From Mycetocola saprophilus (GTDB lineage: Bacteria; Actinomycetota; Actinomycetes; Actinomycetales; Microbacteriaceae), in the NCBI RefSeq assembly GCF_000718085.1, contig NZ_JOEC01000001.1, positions 496,001 through 560,000 of the forward strand: a DNA stretch of 64,000 nucleotides, written 5' to 3'. Under the pieces are notes generated by a model. That model was not told where the DNA came from and searched no databases. It saw only the letters and a program-made list of their open reading frames with translations. Of this stretch, positions 1 through 8,534 are shown in pieces. How positions within the stretch are numbered: position 1 is the first letter of the stretch; each line of letters begins with the position of its first letter. The translations under genes were made by a program, and so were the position numbers.

Positions 1-999
1 GCCCGCGTGTTTTGGGACTTCTCCGGGGAGAATCAGCTGCGGCTCACCCTGCTGATCGCCGGACTCCTGGTGCTGACCCTGGGCCTCAGCCTGTACGGAG
101 GACTGCGGCTGACCCGTCCGCTGCGCACCCTGGCCGCCGCGGCCGCCCGCGCCAGCGACGGAGACCTGCGGGCGCGTGCCGATGTGCGCCGCCGCGACGA
201 GGTGGGCGCCGTGGCCACGGCGTTTAACACGATGGCCGAGCGCCGGGAAACCCTGGAATCCTCGCGGAACGCGATGATGAGCGACATCTCTCACGAGCTG
301 CGTACCCCGATCGCCACGATGCGTGGATGGGTCGAGGCAGCCGAGGATGATCTGGTGACCCCGGATGCCGCGTTCCTGGCCACCCTGCACCGGGAAACCC
401 TGGTGCTGCAGCGCCTGGTGGATGACCTGCACCAGCTCTCGCTGGCCGAGGCGGGGGAGCTGTCCCTGGAAATCGAGGATATTCCGCTGCGGGAATTCCT
501 CGATCAGTTCGAGGCCGCGGCGCGTGGACTCAGCGATCCGGCGGGGATCTCCCTGACCGCGATCGCCGACCCGACCCTGCCCGCCGACGCGATGGTGCGC
601 GCGGATCCCTTCCGCCTGCGCCAGGCCCTGCTCAACCTGGTGTCCAACGCGGTGCGACACACCCCGGAGGGCGGTCGCATCACGATCACCGCCGAGCGCT
701 CGGGCAACGAGGTTTCGGGTGGCGTGCCCGACGGTATCGCGTTTACCGTGACCGACACCGGTTCGGGCATCCCCGCCGAGGAGGTTCCCTTCGTCTTTGA
801 TCGGTTCCGCCGTGCCGATAAGTCACGCACCCGCGCCACCGGCGGCAGCGGCCTGGGCCTGGCCATCGTGCGCGAAATCCTGCGCCTCCACGGCGGCTCC
901 GCGACCCTGGCAAGCACGCAGGGAACCGGCACCGCGGTCACCCTGTGGTTCCCGGACGCGCCGCCCCTCACCGACCGGAGCGGAACGCCGTCGAGGTGA
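1..999 (+). CDS. Sensor histidine kinase, 3' part (5' end outside window)
   Basis: The reading frame is open from base 1, so the gene starts upstream; the GTG at 7 is only the first in-window start codon. Visible parts in order: a hydrophobic membrane helix at about residues 13-32 (counted from the GTG), a HAMP linker (about 33-85), the H-box SDISHELRTP with the phospho-accepting His near 96, and a GHKL ATPase domain with N-box LLNLVSNAVRHT, G1 box DTGSGIP, F-box FDRFRRAD and G2 box GGSGLGLAI. This is a membrane-bound BaeS-type kinase of a two-component system. The missing N-terminus would hold the first membrane helix and the sensor domain; the partner regulator is presumably upstream. The signal cannot be inferred. 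Confidence 0.93.
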   Translation, partial: ARVFWDFSGENQLRLTLLIAGLLVLTLGLSLYGGLRLTRPLRTLAAAAARASDGDLRARADVRRRDEVGAVATAFNTMAERRETLESSRNAMMSDISHELRTPIATMRGWVEAAEDDLVTPDAAFLATLHRETLVLQRLVDDLHQLSLAEAGELSLEIEDIPLREFLDQFEAAARGLSDPAGISLTAIADPTLPADAMVRADPFRLRQALLNLVSNAVRHTPEGGRITITAERSGNEVSGGVPDGIAFTVTDTGSGIPAEEVPFVFDRFRRADKSRTRATGGSGLGLAIVREILRLHGGSATLASTQGTGTAVTLWFPDAPPLTDRSGTPSR

Positions 1000-1081
1000 G
1001 CCCGGACGCGCACCAGCCGGACCGGGCAACGTATCTTGCGGGGTTCGCTCGGTGCCCCGGCATCGACACCGACTAATGCAA

Positions 1082-1121
1082 AACAGGCGGCACCCACTCG
1101 AGTGAGTGGGTGCCTCCTGTT
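1082..1121. terminator. Bidirectional intrinsic terminator
   Basis: Inverted repeat with arms 1082-1100 and 1103-1121 (one C/T mismatch), A-rich upstream and T-containing downstream. It lies between the convergent kinase gene and the RNA helicase gene and fits as terminator for both. Confidence 0.75.
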
Positions 1122-1157
1122 GTATCGCCCGGCACGAGGCTGGACAGTGCCTAGCGC

Positions 1158-3041
1158 CTAGTGGCGGGGCTTGCGGTCGAAGCCGCGGTCGCCGCGGTCT
1201 CCACGATCCTCGCGCGGGGCGCGGTCGCGGTTCCAGCTGCCACCGCGGTCGCCGCGGTCCTCACGGTTGTCACGCTCGAAGCGGTTCTCCCGGCGGGCGG
1301 GGGCTCCACGGTCGGCACGGATCTCGATCAGCTTGCCGCTGATGCGGGTGTCGGCCAGCTTGTCCAGGGTGTCCGCGGGCATCGAGGCGGGCAGCTCCAC
1401 CAGGGAGAAGTCCGGACGGATCTGGATCGCGCCGAAGTCCTCGCGGTTCAGTCCACCCTCGTTGGCCAGGGCACCGACGATCTGACGCGGCTCGACGCGG
1501 TGACGACGACCCACTGCGATGCGGTAGGTGGTCATCGGTGCGCCGGAGTTGCGCGGGCGGCGCTCCTCGCGGTCAAAGCGGTTGCCACGGTCTCCGCGGT
1601 CGTCCCGGTCGAAACGCGATCCGCCACGGGAGTCACGGTCGCGACCGCCACGCTCGTCCCGGCTGAACTCGCGTGCCTCACGCTCACGACGACGGGCGTC
1701 GCGCTCGTCCTCGGCGTTGAGCAGCAGCGGGGTCTCACCCTGGGCAACCACGGCGAGGGCCGCGGCAACGTCTGCCTCGGGAACGTCGTGGTGCTCGACG
1801 TAGTGGGCGATGATGTCGCGGAAGCGATCGATCCGGCTGGTCTGCTCGAGCGCCGCGGTGATCGAGTCATCGAAGCGGCTCAGGCGGGTGGTGTTCACAT
1901 CGTCCACGCTGGGCAGCGACATCTGGGTCAGCGGCTGGCGGGTGGCCCGCTCAATCGCGGTCAGCAGACGACGCTCGCGCGGGGTGACAAACGAGATCGC
2001 GTCACCGGTACGACCGGCACGGCCGGTGCGGCCGATGCGGTGGACGTAGGACTCGGTGTCCACCGGGATGTCGAAGTTGATGACGTGGCTGATGCGCTCC
2101 ACGTCCAGGCCTCGTGCGGCCACATCGGTGGCAACCAGGATGTCGAGCTTGCCCGACTTCAGCTGGTTCACGGTGCGCTCACGCTGAGCCTGAGCAATGT
2201 CACCGTTGATCGCGGCGGCGGAGAATCCACGAGCCCGCAGCTTCTCGGCCAGGGTCTCGGTCTCGTTCTTGGTGCGGGTGAAGATGATCATGCCCTCGAA
2301 GTTCTCGGTTTCGAGAATTCGGGTCAGGGCGTCAACCTTCTGGGCGTAGGACACCACCATGTAGCGCTGGGTGATGTTGGCAGACGTGGTGGTCTTGCCC
2401 TTGATGGTGACCTCTTGGGGATCGTTCAGGTACTGTGCCGAGATGCGGCGGATTGCCTGGGGCATGGTGGCCGAGAACAGGGCCACCTGCTTGGAATCCG
2501 GAGTGTCCGCGAGGATCGTTTCCACGTCCTCGGCAAAACCCATCTTCAGCATCTCGTCGGCCTCATCGAGCACGAGGAATCGCAGCTCGGAGAGATCCAG
2601 GGTGCCCTTGTTGAGGTGATCCATGATCCGACCCGGGGTACCCACAACAACCTGTACACCGCGACGCAGCGCGGAGAGCTGAACGCCGTAGCCCTGGCCA
2701 CCGTAAACGGGGAGGACGCGGACACCGCGCTGGTGGGCGGCGTACTTTTCGAACGCCTCACACACCTGCAGCGCGAGCTCACGGGTCGGCGCAAGCACGA
2801 GTGCCTGCGGGGTTTTCTGGTCCGGGTCGAGCCGGGAAAGGATCGGCAGCGCGAACGCAGCGGTCTTTCCGGTTCCGGTCTGGGCAAGGCCTACGACGTC
2901 GCGGCCCTCGAGCAGCGGGGGAATCGTGGCGGCCTGAATTGCGGAGGGGGTTTCGTACCCGACGTCCTTCAGGGCCTTCAGGACCGAGTCACTCAGTCCG
3001 AGTTCGGAGAAGGGAATGGTATCGGAGTCGGGGGAAGTCAT
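1158..3041 (-). CDS. deaD: DEAD-box ATP-dependent RNA helicase (DeaD/CsdA type)
   Basis: 627-aa RNA helicase acting in ribosome assembly and mRNA turnover, often cold-induced in this family. Seen in order: Q-motif region with GYETPSAIQ, Walker A AQTGTGKT, motif II VLDEADEM, motif III FSATMP, motif VI HRIGRTGRAGR, then a DbpA-like RNA-binding fold (TYRIAVGRRHRVEP onward, roughly residues 470-545) and a basic Arg/Asp/Gly-rich tail. The same frame stays open to 3239, but the ATG at 3041 (MTSPDSDTIPF) follows a GGAAG ribosome site and begins the conserved part, so I chose it. It is monocistronic and divergent from the ABC-F gene. The Arg-rich tail probably adds nonspecific RNA binding. Confidence 0.95.
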   Translation of the reverse strand: MTSPDSDTIPFSELGLSDSVLKALKDVGYETPSAIQAATIPPLLEGRDVVGLAQTGTGKTAAFALPILSRLDPDQKTPQALVLAPTRELALQVCEAFEKYAAHQRGVRVLPVYGGQGYGVQLSALRRGVQVVVGTPGRIMDHLNKGTLDLSELRFLVLDEADEMLKMGFAEDVETILADTPDSKQVALFSATMPQAIRRISAQYLNDPQEVTIKGKTTTSANITQRYMVVSYAQKVDALTRILETENFEGMIIFTRTKNETETLAEKLRARGFSAAAINGDIAQAQRERTVNQLKSGKLDILVATDVAARGLDVERISHVINFDIPVDTESYVHRIGRTGRAGRTGDAISFVTPRERRLLTAIERATRQPLTQMSLPSVDDVNTTRLSRFDDSITAALEQTSRIDRFRDIIAHYVEHHDVPEADVAAALAVVAQGETPLLLNAEDERDARRREREAREFSRDERGGRDRDSRGGSRFDRDDRGDRGNRFDREERRPRNSGAPMTTYRIAVGRRHRVEPRQIVGALANEGGLNREDFGAIQIRPDFSLVELPASMPADTLDKLADTRISGKLIEIRADRGAPARRENRFERDNREDRGDRGGSWNRDRAPREDRGDRGDRGFDRKPRH

Positions 3042-3433
3042 AACTTCCAGAGTACCCGTTTTTGCCCGTGTTAGTTGACCGAAGTTTGAACGCGTGTTAG
3101 CGTTCCGGGGTGATAATCGACGAGATCGACAGGGCCTAGCCTCCGCCCCGGCGGTGGCATGCGCGCGCAGCCCCAGGGTTGATCCCCTTTTTCTGAGGGA
3201 TCCCCGGGTGCCTGATCCGCGCCCGGTTGGTATTTCCACCGGGCGCGCACTCTAGGGAGTGTCGCGGGGTTTTTCCCCATTCGAATCGCTGCGTGTGCTC
3301 GGTCTACCGTCCGCACATCACCCGCACCCCGCCGCGCTCTTTGCGGTGCCCGGGTGCCCTCGCTGGTGTGCGATATCCATTTCTCGCTGCCCGGATGTGC
3401 CCACAGACCCCGGGTATAACGAAAGGACAACGT
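3042..3433. promoter_or_regulatory. Divergent intergenic region, long ABC-F leader
   Basis: 392 bp between divergent start codons. No tRNA or convincing gene. The 190 bp before the ABC-F start holds a small GGGG-TTTTT-CCCC hairpin (3266-3278) and a GTG-initiated reading frame from 3259 that runs past the ABC-F start in another frame. A regulatory leader is possible but unproven. The sequence CGTGTTAG occurs at about 3069 and 3092, near where the helicase promoter is expected. Confidence 0.35.
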
Positions 3434-5077
3434 ATGTCCCAGCACCCTCAACCCGCCATCTCGCTGTTCGATCTGAGCCTGACCAGGCCCGATGGGACGG
3501 TGACCCTCGACGGACTCTCGGGCACCATCGGGCTCGGCCGCACCGGGCTGATCGGCGCCAATGGGTCGGGAAAATCCACCCTGCTTCGGCTCATCGCCGG
3601 GGAGCTGACCCCGACTCGGGGTCGGGTGGTGACCGGGGGAGCGGTGGGGTACCTGCCGCAAACCCTGACCCTGGATACCGACGCGACCCTGGCCGACATC
3701 CTGGGGATCGGGCCGCAGCTGCGCGCCTTCCGCGCGATCGAATCCGGGGATGTGGATCCCCGCCACTTCGACGTCCTCGGCGACCGCTGGGACGTGGAGG
3801 CCCAGGGGTCCCGCGCCCTGGCCGAGTGCGGACTGCCCGAGACCGACCTCGACCGGAGGATCGGCACGGTGTCCGGCGGCGAGGCCATGCTCGTCGCGAT
3901 CGCCGGCCTTCGCCTGGCCCGGGCCCCGATCACGCTGCTGGATGAACCCAGCAACAACCTGGACCGCGATGCCCGGAGCACGCTCTATCGGATGGTCGAA
4001 ACCTGGCCGGGCACCCTCGTGGTGGTCAGCCACGACACCGTGCTGCTGGATCGAATGGAGCAGACCGCCGAACTCTTCGCCGGTTCCCTCACCGTGTTTG
4101 GTGGACCCTATTCGGCCTGGCGGGCACACCATGAGCAGGAGCAGGCGGCCGCGATCCAGGCCGAGCGCAGCGCCGACCTGGCGGTTAAGAAGGAGCGGCG
4201 TCAGCGTCAGGAGGCCGAAACCCTGCTGGCCCGACGGCTCCGCGCGGGTAAGAAGGCAAGCGAGCAGCGTCGCGGCGACAAGATCGTGATGAATCAGCGC
4301 GCCTCCGAGGCGCAGGAGTCGGCGGGCAAGCTGCGGGGCAATCTGGAAAACCGGGTCGAGGCGGCCACCGAGGCTCGTGATCGTGCGGCCGAGCGGGTCC
4401 GCCGGGAGGAGAGCATCCACCTGGAGTTGCCCGATCCCCGGGTGGCGCGGTCGCGGCGGATCGCCGAGTTCGAGCTGTCCGGGCGCACCCTGGTCATCCA
4501 GGGACCCGAGCGGGTGGCGCTGATCGGTGGCAACGGGGTGGGGAAAACCACGCTGCTGCGCGAGCTCCTGGACTCCACGGCTTTGCGGCGGGCACGCCTG
4601 CTCACCGATCGCGTGGGATATCTGGCGCAGCGTCTCGACGGCCTTGTCGAGGGGGCGAGCGCACTGGAGAACCTCCGCCTGGCGGCCCCCGAGACTCCGG
4701 ATGGGGAGATTCGCGGCATCCTGGCGCGGATGCTCCTCCGCGGGGATGCGGTGCATCGTCCGGTGTCTACCCTGTCGGGCGGGGAGCGTTTTCGCGTCTC
4801 GCTGGCGCGGCTGCTGTTTGCCGAGCCTCCCGCCCAGCTGCTAATCCTCGATGAGCCCACCAATAATCTCGACCTCGCGAGTGTGGATCGCCTGGTCGAG
4901 GCGCTGAGCGAGTATCGCGGGGCGCTGCTGGTGGTGAGCCATGATGACGCCTTCCTGGCGCGGATCCACTGCGACCGGGTCTGGGAGCTGACGGCCGAGG
5001 GTGCGCTGAACGAGCGGGGAGATCTGTTCGCCGCCGAACCCGGAGATTCGAGATCACCCCTTGTGCGAGAGGACTGA
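3434..5077 (+). CDS. ABC-F family ATPase (two ABC domains, no membrane part)
   Basis: 547 aa with two nucleotide-binding domains on one chain and no transmembrane segments, the hallmark of ABC-F translation factors that act at the ribosomal E site. Domain 1: GANGSGKST, signature VSGGEAML, Walker B LLDEPSNNLD. A charged linker follows (around residues 235-340, rich in Lys, Arg and Glu). Domain 2: GGNGVGKTT, LSGGERFRVS, LILDEPTNNLD. Both catalytic Glu residues are present. Start ATG 3434 follows GAAAGGAC. Some ABC-F proteins protect ribosomes from macrolides, lincosamides or pleuromutilins and others are housekeeping (EttA, Uup); sequence alone does not decide which applies here. Its long leader would fit an inducible gene. 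Confidence 0.9.
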   Translation: MSQHPQPAISLFDLSLTRPDGTVTLDGLSGTIGLGRTGLIGANGSGKSTLLRLIAGELTPTRGRVVTGGAVGYLPQTLTLDTDATLADILGIGPQLRAFRAIESGDVDPRHFDVLGDRWDVEAQGSRALAECGLPETDLDRRIGTVSGGEAMLVAIAGLRLARAPITLLDEPSNNLDRDARSTLYRMVETWPGTLVVVSHDTVLLDRMEQTAELFAGSLTVFGGPYSAWRAHHEQEQAAAIQAERSADLAVKKERRQRQEAETLLARRLRAGKKASEQRRGDKIVMNQRASEAQESAGKLRGNLENRVEAATEARDRAAERVRREESIHLELPDPRVARSRRIAEFELSGRTLVIQGPERVALIGGNGVGKTTLLRELLDSTALRRARLLTDRVGYLAQRLDGLVEGASALENLRLAAPETPDGEIRGILARMLLRGDAVHRPVSTLSGGERFRVSLARLLFAEPPAQLLILDEPTNNLDLASVDRLVEALSEYRGALLVVSHDDAFLARIHCDRVWELTAEGALNERGDLFAAEPGDSRSPLVRED

Positions 5078-5411
5078 GTCGCGTAAGCTGATCTATTGCT
5101 GCGTTATGTGAACGCGATCTACGCCCCCTCTAGCGTGATCGGCTCCATCCGGCCGGAGTCCCGTTGCAGGATCCCGCCGACGCTTTCGGATCGTGAACAT
5201 TCCGATCAATCGAAATACCCGATGTATTTCCGATTGCTCCACATCCGATATCGCGAGTTTTCACACCCGGCAGGCGATCCCCGACGTGATCCGCCCGACG
5301 CCGCAGCCACCGCCATTCGGCCAGCCCGCCCCCGCGAGGCTCCGCCCAGGCACACACAAATTCGGGAGGGTGCGTTGTCGCACGCCCGGCACAGACATAA
5401 AGGAAGTAATT
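5078..5411 (+). promoter_or_regulatory. Structured leader region upstream of the 82-aa gene
   Basis: 334 bp without a convincing gene. It carries an imperfect hairpin with arms 5207-5218 and 5224-5236 (one bulged base) in locally AT-richer DNA, then a C-rich stretch, and ends with the AAGGAAGT ribosome site of the small gene. This may be a regulatory 5' leader or a small RNA; nothing in it matches a riboswitch class I can recognise. Confidence 0.35.
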
Positions 5412-5660
5412 ATGAATACCAACACCCGTATCCACCAGAGCCCGCCGACCGCGTTTTTCCTCGACGGATTCCACGCGGCCACCCGTGCCCGCAGCGTTCG
5501 TCCCGGCCACTTCGCCGCGACCCGCGCCGCCGCCCTGCTGGACTGGCGTAACACCCACCTGCACCTCGGTTACCCCGAGCAGACCCGCGGCCTCGCCGAG
5601 GTTCGCCGTGGGTGGGACACCGCCGTATCCCTGGGATCCGACGTCGCCCTGGCCGCCTAG
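5412..5660 (+). CDS. Small hypothetical protein (82 aa)
   Basis: ATG 5412 follows AAGGAAG, and the stop at 5658-5660 is followed 13 bp later by a textbook terminator, so this is very probably a real monocistronic gene. The product is soluble, Arg- and Ala-rich, with no Cys, no signal peptide and no membrane helix. The middle (about residues 23-60, including RPGHFAATRAAALLDWRNTH) looks alpha-helical. I do not recognise the family. The strong ribosome site, long leader and terminator suggest high or regulated expression. Confidence 0.65.
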   Translation: MNTNTRIHQSPPTAFFLDGFHAATRARSVRPGHFAATRAAALLDWRNTHLHLGYPEQTRGLAEVRRGWDTAVSLGSDVALAA

Positions 5661-5673
5661 TCATGCAGAGCTG

Positions 5674-5702
5674 AAGGCCCCGTACACGCCGTACGGGGCC
5701 TT
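5674..5702 (+). terminator. Intrinsic terminator
   Basis: Perfect 12-bp stem (AAGGCCCCGTAC, 5674-5685, pairing with 5691-5702), 5-nt loop, then a T-rich tail. It ends the 82-aa gene. Confidence 0.9.
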
Positions 5703-5772
5703 TGTTGTACCCGGGCTCGGGCCGAGATCTCGGCCGCGATTCGTCTAGAGAGCGCTCGTCACGAAGCCTTCG

Positions 5773-6582
5773 CTAGTGGTCCGCGCCCTCTGCTACCGGC
5801 GCACGCCCCACATAGTGCTCTTCGACGCGCCGCAGCGCGGCGGCCGGATCGCTCAGCAGTTCACGTTCCTCGGGGTGTTCCCAGAAGTACAGAACCGTCC
5901 AATACAGAATGTTCACGTCGGTCGCGGTACAGCGTGCATTGATCTTGACCTCCCTGTGGCCGAACTCGGTGAGATAGAGCCAGATCCCGCGTTCGCGGAG
6001 GGGAAAACGATAGATTCCTGCTGCCCGCACTCGGTAGAGCGTTGCCCAGCGGATTCGCACACGCCCGCTTCCTCGAACGCCAATAATGTACTCGGGGGTC
6101 AGCGTTAAGCCCGCCGGGTAAAACTGTGTACGAAGGGGTTCGCTGAGGGCCAGCGAAAATGCCGCCGTGATGATGACCGAACGCGCGGTAGTCGATGCAA
6201 GCGGATTCGGTGCCGTGTAGATCTCGACGGTGAGCCAGCTTAGATACGCCGCGAATAACCACACATATCGTGCCCATACGCGATTTCGAGGTGCGACGAA
6301 CCGAAGAAATCGATGCCGTCGTGAGATTCGGGCAGTGAAGGCCTGAGGTGCCCGAGAGATGGCCACGAGATACCACGCATATGCGCTCAATGTCAGGACG
6401 TAGCTCAGCAACATGAGGACACCGATCGGGGAGTGGGCGAAGATGAATCCCAGAGCCACTCCCCATAGCGCCGCCCCGAGAGCGATGATCCAGACCACTT
6501 TCCAGAAGCGTTTCCACAGCGGCGGAGGAGACTGAACGATCTCGGGGAAATCTCCGCGGAAAATTACGCTCCGCGCATTCAT
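5773..6582 (-). CDS. Polytopic membrane protein, candidate immunity protein
   Basis: 269 aa. Hydrophobic segments at about residues 28-49, 53-74, 104-121 and 132-148 suggest four membrane helices, followed by a cytosolic C-terminal domain of about 110 aa (from PAGLTLTPEYIIGVRG) that looks PH-like or beta-rich. Last gene of a four-gene operon; its start overlaps the stop of the effector-like gene by 4 bp, indicating translational coupling. A membrane protein coded directly after a secreted toxin candidate is often the immunity protein, and a membrane-acting toxin would need a membrane-located antidote. That role is inferred from position only. GC content looks somewhat lower than in flanking genes, which may indicate acquired DNA. 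Confidence 0.72.
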   Translation of the reverse strand: MNARSVIFRGDFPEIVQSPPPLWKRFWKVVWIIALGAALWGVALGFIFAHSPIGVLMLLSYVLTLSAYAWYLVAISRAPQAFTARISRRHRFLRFVAPRNRVWARYVWLFAAYLSWLTVEIYTAPNPLASTTARSVIITAAFSLALSEPLRTQFYPAGLTLTPEYIIGVRGSGRVRIRWATLYRVRAAGIYRFPLRERGIWLYLTEFGHREVKINARCTATDVNILYWTVLYFWEHPEERELLSDPAAALRRVEEHYVGRAPVAEGADH

Positions 6583-7745
6583 TTGGGGTAAACGATTCTA
6601 TTCAGCGGTATGCCCGAGCCCGGCACAATCGCGGCATCCCAGTAAGCATACGGAAGCTCATGATCTAGCTGTTCTCGTGTCGAATCAGGAACGAGGCGTT
6701 CATACAGCTCCTGGGCCAGCAGACCGGTACCTGCTGAACCAATAGTCAAAATAAACGCCGTGCCTAGTGGGGTGGCCGCAACCGGAAGAACGAGGCCCAC
6801 CAGCGATGCAGCTTTGCTTCCAATGGCCGCGCCTGCGGCTCCTCCCAACAGTCCCACCCCGACCACATCCGCAGGAGTACCGGTGGCCAGGTCGAAGGTC
6901 GAGGTGACCACGGTAATGGTGGCCCCGCCAAAACTCAGGTAGCGGCCAATCTTTACCCCCGCTTCGATCTGCACGTTCAAGCCTGCTGTGACCGAGTCGA
7001 TCCGGTCGGCCTCGATAAACCGCGCGAGGCCCTGCTGGTTGGAGGCCACGGCCTCCTCGGTGACCCGTTTCAGCGAGGTTCGTAGTCCGTCCAGCGCAGT
7101 GTTACGAGTCTGGGTTCCGGCCTCGAAGCCTGCCGAGGCAAACAGGTCCAGGTTGGCCGCGCGGAGCGTGTCCCAGACCTGTGCAAGGACCGATAGCCTT
7201 TCCTCTCCGTCCAGTAGCGGTGGAATGTTGTCCCGAATCCACCCGTCGTGTTCACTCCACCATTGCCCCATCGCGGTGCTGATGCGGGCGTATTCCGCGG
7301 CCTGTTTCCAGTAGGCCTTGGCCGCGACCACCTTCTCTCGTGGTGGCGGTGGGGGTGGGGTCGCGAAACAGTCAACCGGGAGGGGGCTCACCGGGGCCTG
7401 GATGTAACGGCCGCCGGTCACGACCAGGCCCGCGGCGCGGGCATCCTCGCCGAGGTGAATCGAGCGGGTGCGTCCACGCTCGAGAAGCTCGGCGTAGTCG
7501 TTCAGAGTAGCGTCCGCCAGGTTGAGATAGTCCTCGACCGGCCAGAGGACGCTCAACGCGTCGCCCACCTTGGTGCGGAACGCGTCACCGCCCTCGCCCT
7601 CGAAGCCCTGAGTTGAGGAGGTGCGGGTGCCGCGCAGGGCGTCGCTTGCCGCGCGTAGTCCCGCGCTCATCGTGGGGGAGAACCAGGATGCCAGGGTTCG
7701 TACCGAGGCGGGTTCTCCGGGGATGTCCAGATCGATCCCGTTCAT
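6579..7745 (-). CDS. WXG100/LXG-like putative type VII secretion effector
   Basis: 388 aa. The N-terminal ~110 residues are helical, with a turn GFEGEGGDAFR around residues 47-57; this matches the helix-turn-helix of WXG100/ESX substrates (W-x-G followed by A-F) with Phe replacing Trp. A Pro-rich linker (six Pro, about 130-135) separates a second helical domain (139-255). The C-terminal part holds a glycine-zipper-like hydrophobic stretch (about 294-345, including GLLGGAAGAAIG) that could insert into a membrane. There is no signal peptide. Families of this design are exported by ESX/type VII systems and often carry C-terminal toxins. No secretion machinery lies in the window, so export and toxicity are inferences. 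Confidence 0.68.
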   Translation of the reverse strand: MNGIDLDIPGEPASVRTLASWFSPTMSAGLRAASDALRGTRTSSTQGFEGEGGDAFRTKVGDALSVLWPVEDYLNLADATLNDYAELLERGRTRSIHLGEDARAAGLVVTGGRYIQAPVSPLPVDCFATPPPPPPREKVVAAKAYWKQAAEYARISTAMGQWWSEHDGWIRDNIPPLLDGEERLSVLAQVWDTLRAANLDLFASAGFEAGTQTRNTALDGLRTSLKRVTEEAVASNQQGLARFIEADRIDSVTAGLNVQIEAGVKIGRYLSFGGATITVVTSTFDLATGTPADVVGVGLLGGAAGAAIGSKAASLVGLVLPVAATPLGTAFILTIGSAGTGLLAQELYERLVPDSTREQLDHELPYAYWDAAIVPGSGIPLNRIVYPK

Positions 7746-8035
7746 AGTCGGTTCATCTCCCGTGCAAGTCGACCGATCTCCGCCCGATGCCCGTCCTCGG
7801 CGCGCTCCATCGCCACGAGGACCTCGCCGGACGCTTCCGAGAGCCCGTGCAGAATCAGAATCAGGTAGTTCGCGGCATCGGCGGCGGCAGCGGCGATCAG
7901 AACCGTCTCTGCCGTAATCTGCCCGGCGGAGATGCCCTCGGGAACCGCGCGGACGGCGCGGTCCAAGGCATCGGCGGCCGCATCGAGATCGCCTTGGATC
8001 TGGACGAAGCGTTCGGGATCGGCGGAAATGAGCAT
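7742..8035 (-). CDS. Small helical protein, probable effector partner
   Basis: 97 aa, almost entirely alpha-helical: about residues 7-30, a turn at PEGIS (32-36), then a long Ala-rich helix. The size and helix-turn-helix plan resemble WXG100-like proteins or the small targeting partners of LXG effectors, but there is no W-x-G motif. Its stop overlaps the start of the effector-like gene by 4 bp and its start overlaps the preceding gene's stop, so the products are probably made in matched amounts. The likely job is a chaperone or co-secreted partner. Role inferred from size, fold and position. Confidence 0.65.
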   Translation of the reverse strand: MLISADPERFVQIQGDLDAAADALDRAVRAVPEGISAGQITAETVLIAAAAADAANYLILILHGLSEASGEVLVAMERAEDGHRAEIGRLAREMNRL

Positions 8036-8313
8036 CAGGGTGTTCCCGTGATCCCCGGCACCGGCTGATCCAGAATCAACACACTAAATCCCGTTTCCTC
8101 CTGCAACAGCGCGAGAGCGTCGACGGGGAGCAGGATCCAGGGCGTCCGAGCCCCACAGTGCGCGACCAGGCGGTCCAGCGCGGTGAACGCAAACAGTGCG
8201 CGCTCCCCGGAGCGTGTGATGCCCACGATGACCCGTGGTTCCTCGGTGGTCTCCGCTGCCCGCTGCACGGGCAGGTAGAGCACCGGGGGAATGATGACTT
8301 CCTGCTCGCCCAT
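8035..8313 (-). CDS. Small SAV_915/SseB-like protein
   Basis: 92 aa, first gene of the four-gene operon. It alternates short beta strands and helices (YLPVQ, VIVGITRSGERALFAFTAL, WILLPVDALALLQ) and resembles the SAV_915/SseB-N type of small actinobacterial proteins, which often sit beside ESX-type toxin genes. No membrane helix and no catalytic motif. It overlaps the next gene by one base. The family match is from memory of the pattern, not a search. Possible roles are effector chaperone or regulator. Confidence 0.6.
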   Translation of the reverse strand: MGEQEVIIPPVLYLPVQRAAETTEEPRVIVGITRSGERALFAFTALDRLVAHCGARTPWILLPVDALALLQEETGFSVLILDQPVPGITGTP

Positions 8314-8534
8314 ACTCGTCTCCTCTATCCGAGAGGGACGCTAACAGTTCCCGCTGCGGCGCGGCTCCACTCAGCGGGGAGAATCGCAAGCCAACCGCGG
8401 AATCTCGCCCCGACTCGGGCGGTCGTCATAGCGGACATCTGAGACACGAGATGGCGGGTCTCGTGCGGTAGCCGGTACGTCGCAACGGCCCCGCACCGTG
8501 GATTTTGCGGCGGTCGTGAGTAGAGGGTGAGCGT

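Noticed and set aside
1161..3074. 637-codon open frame antisense to the RNA helicase
   Set aside because: Shadow of the helicase gene; no start signal or recognisable family.
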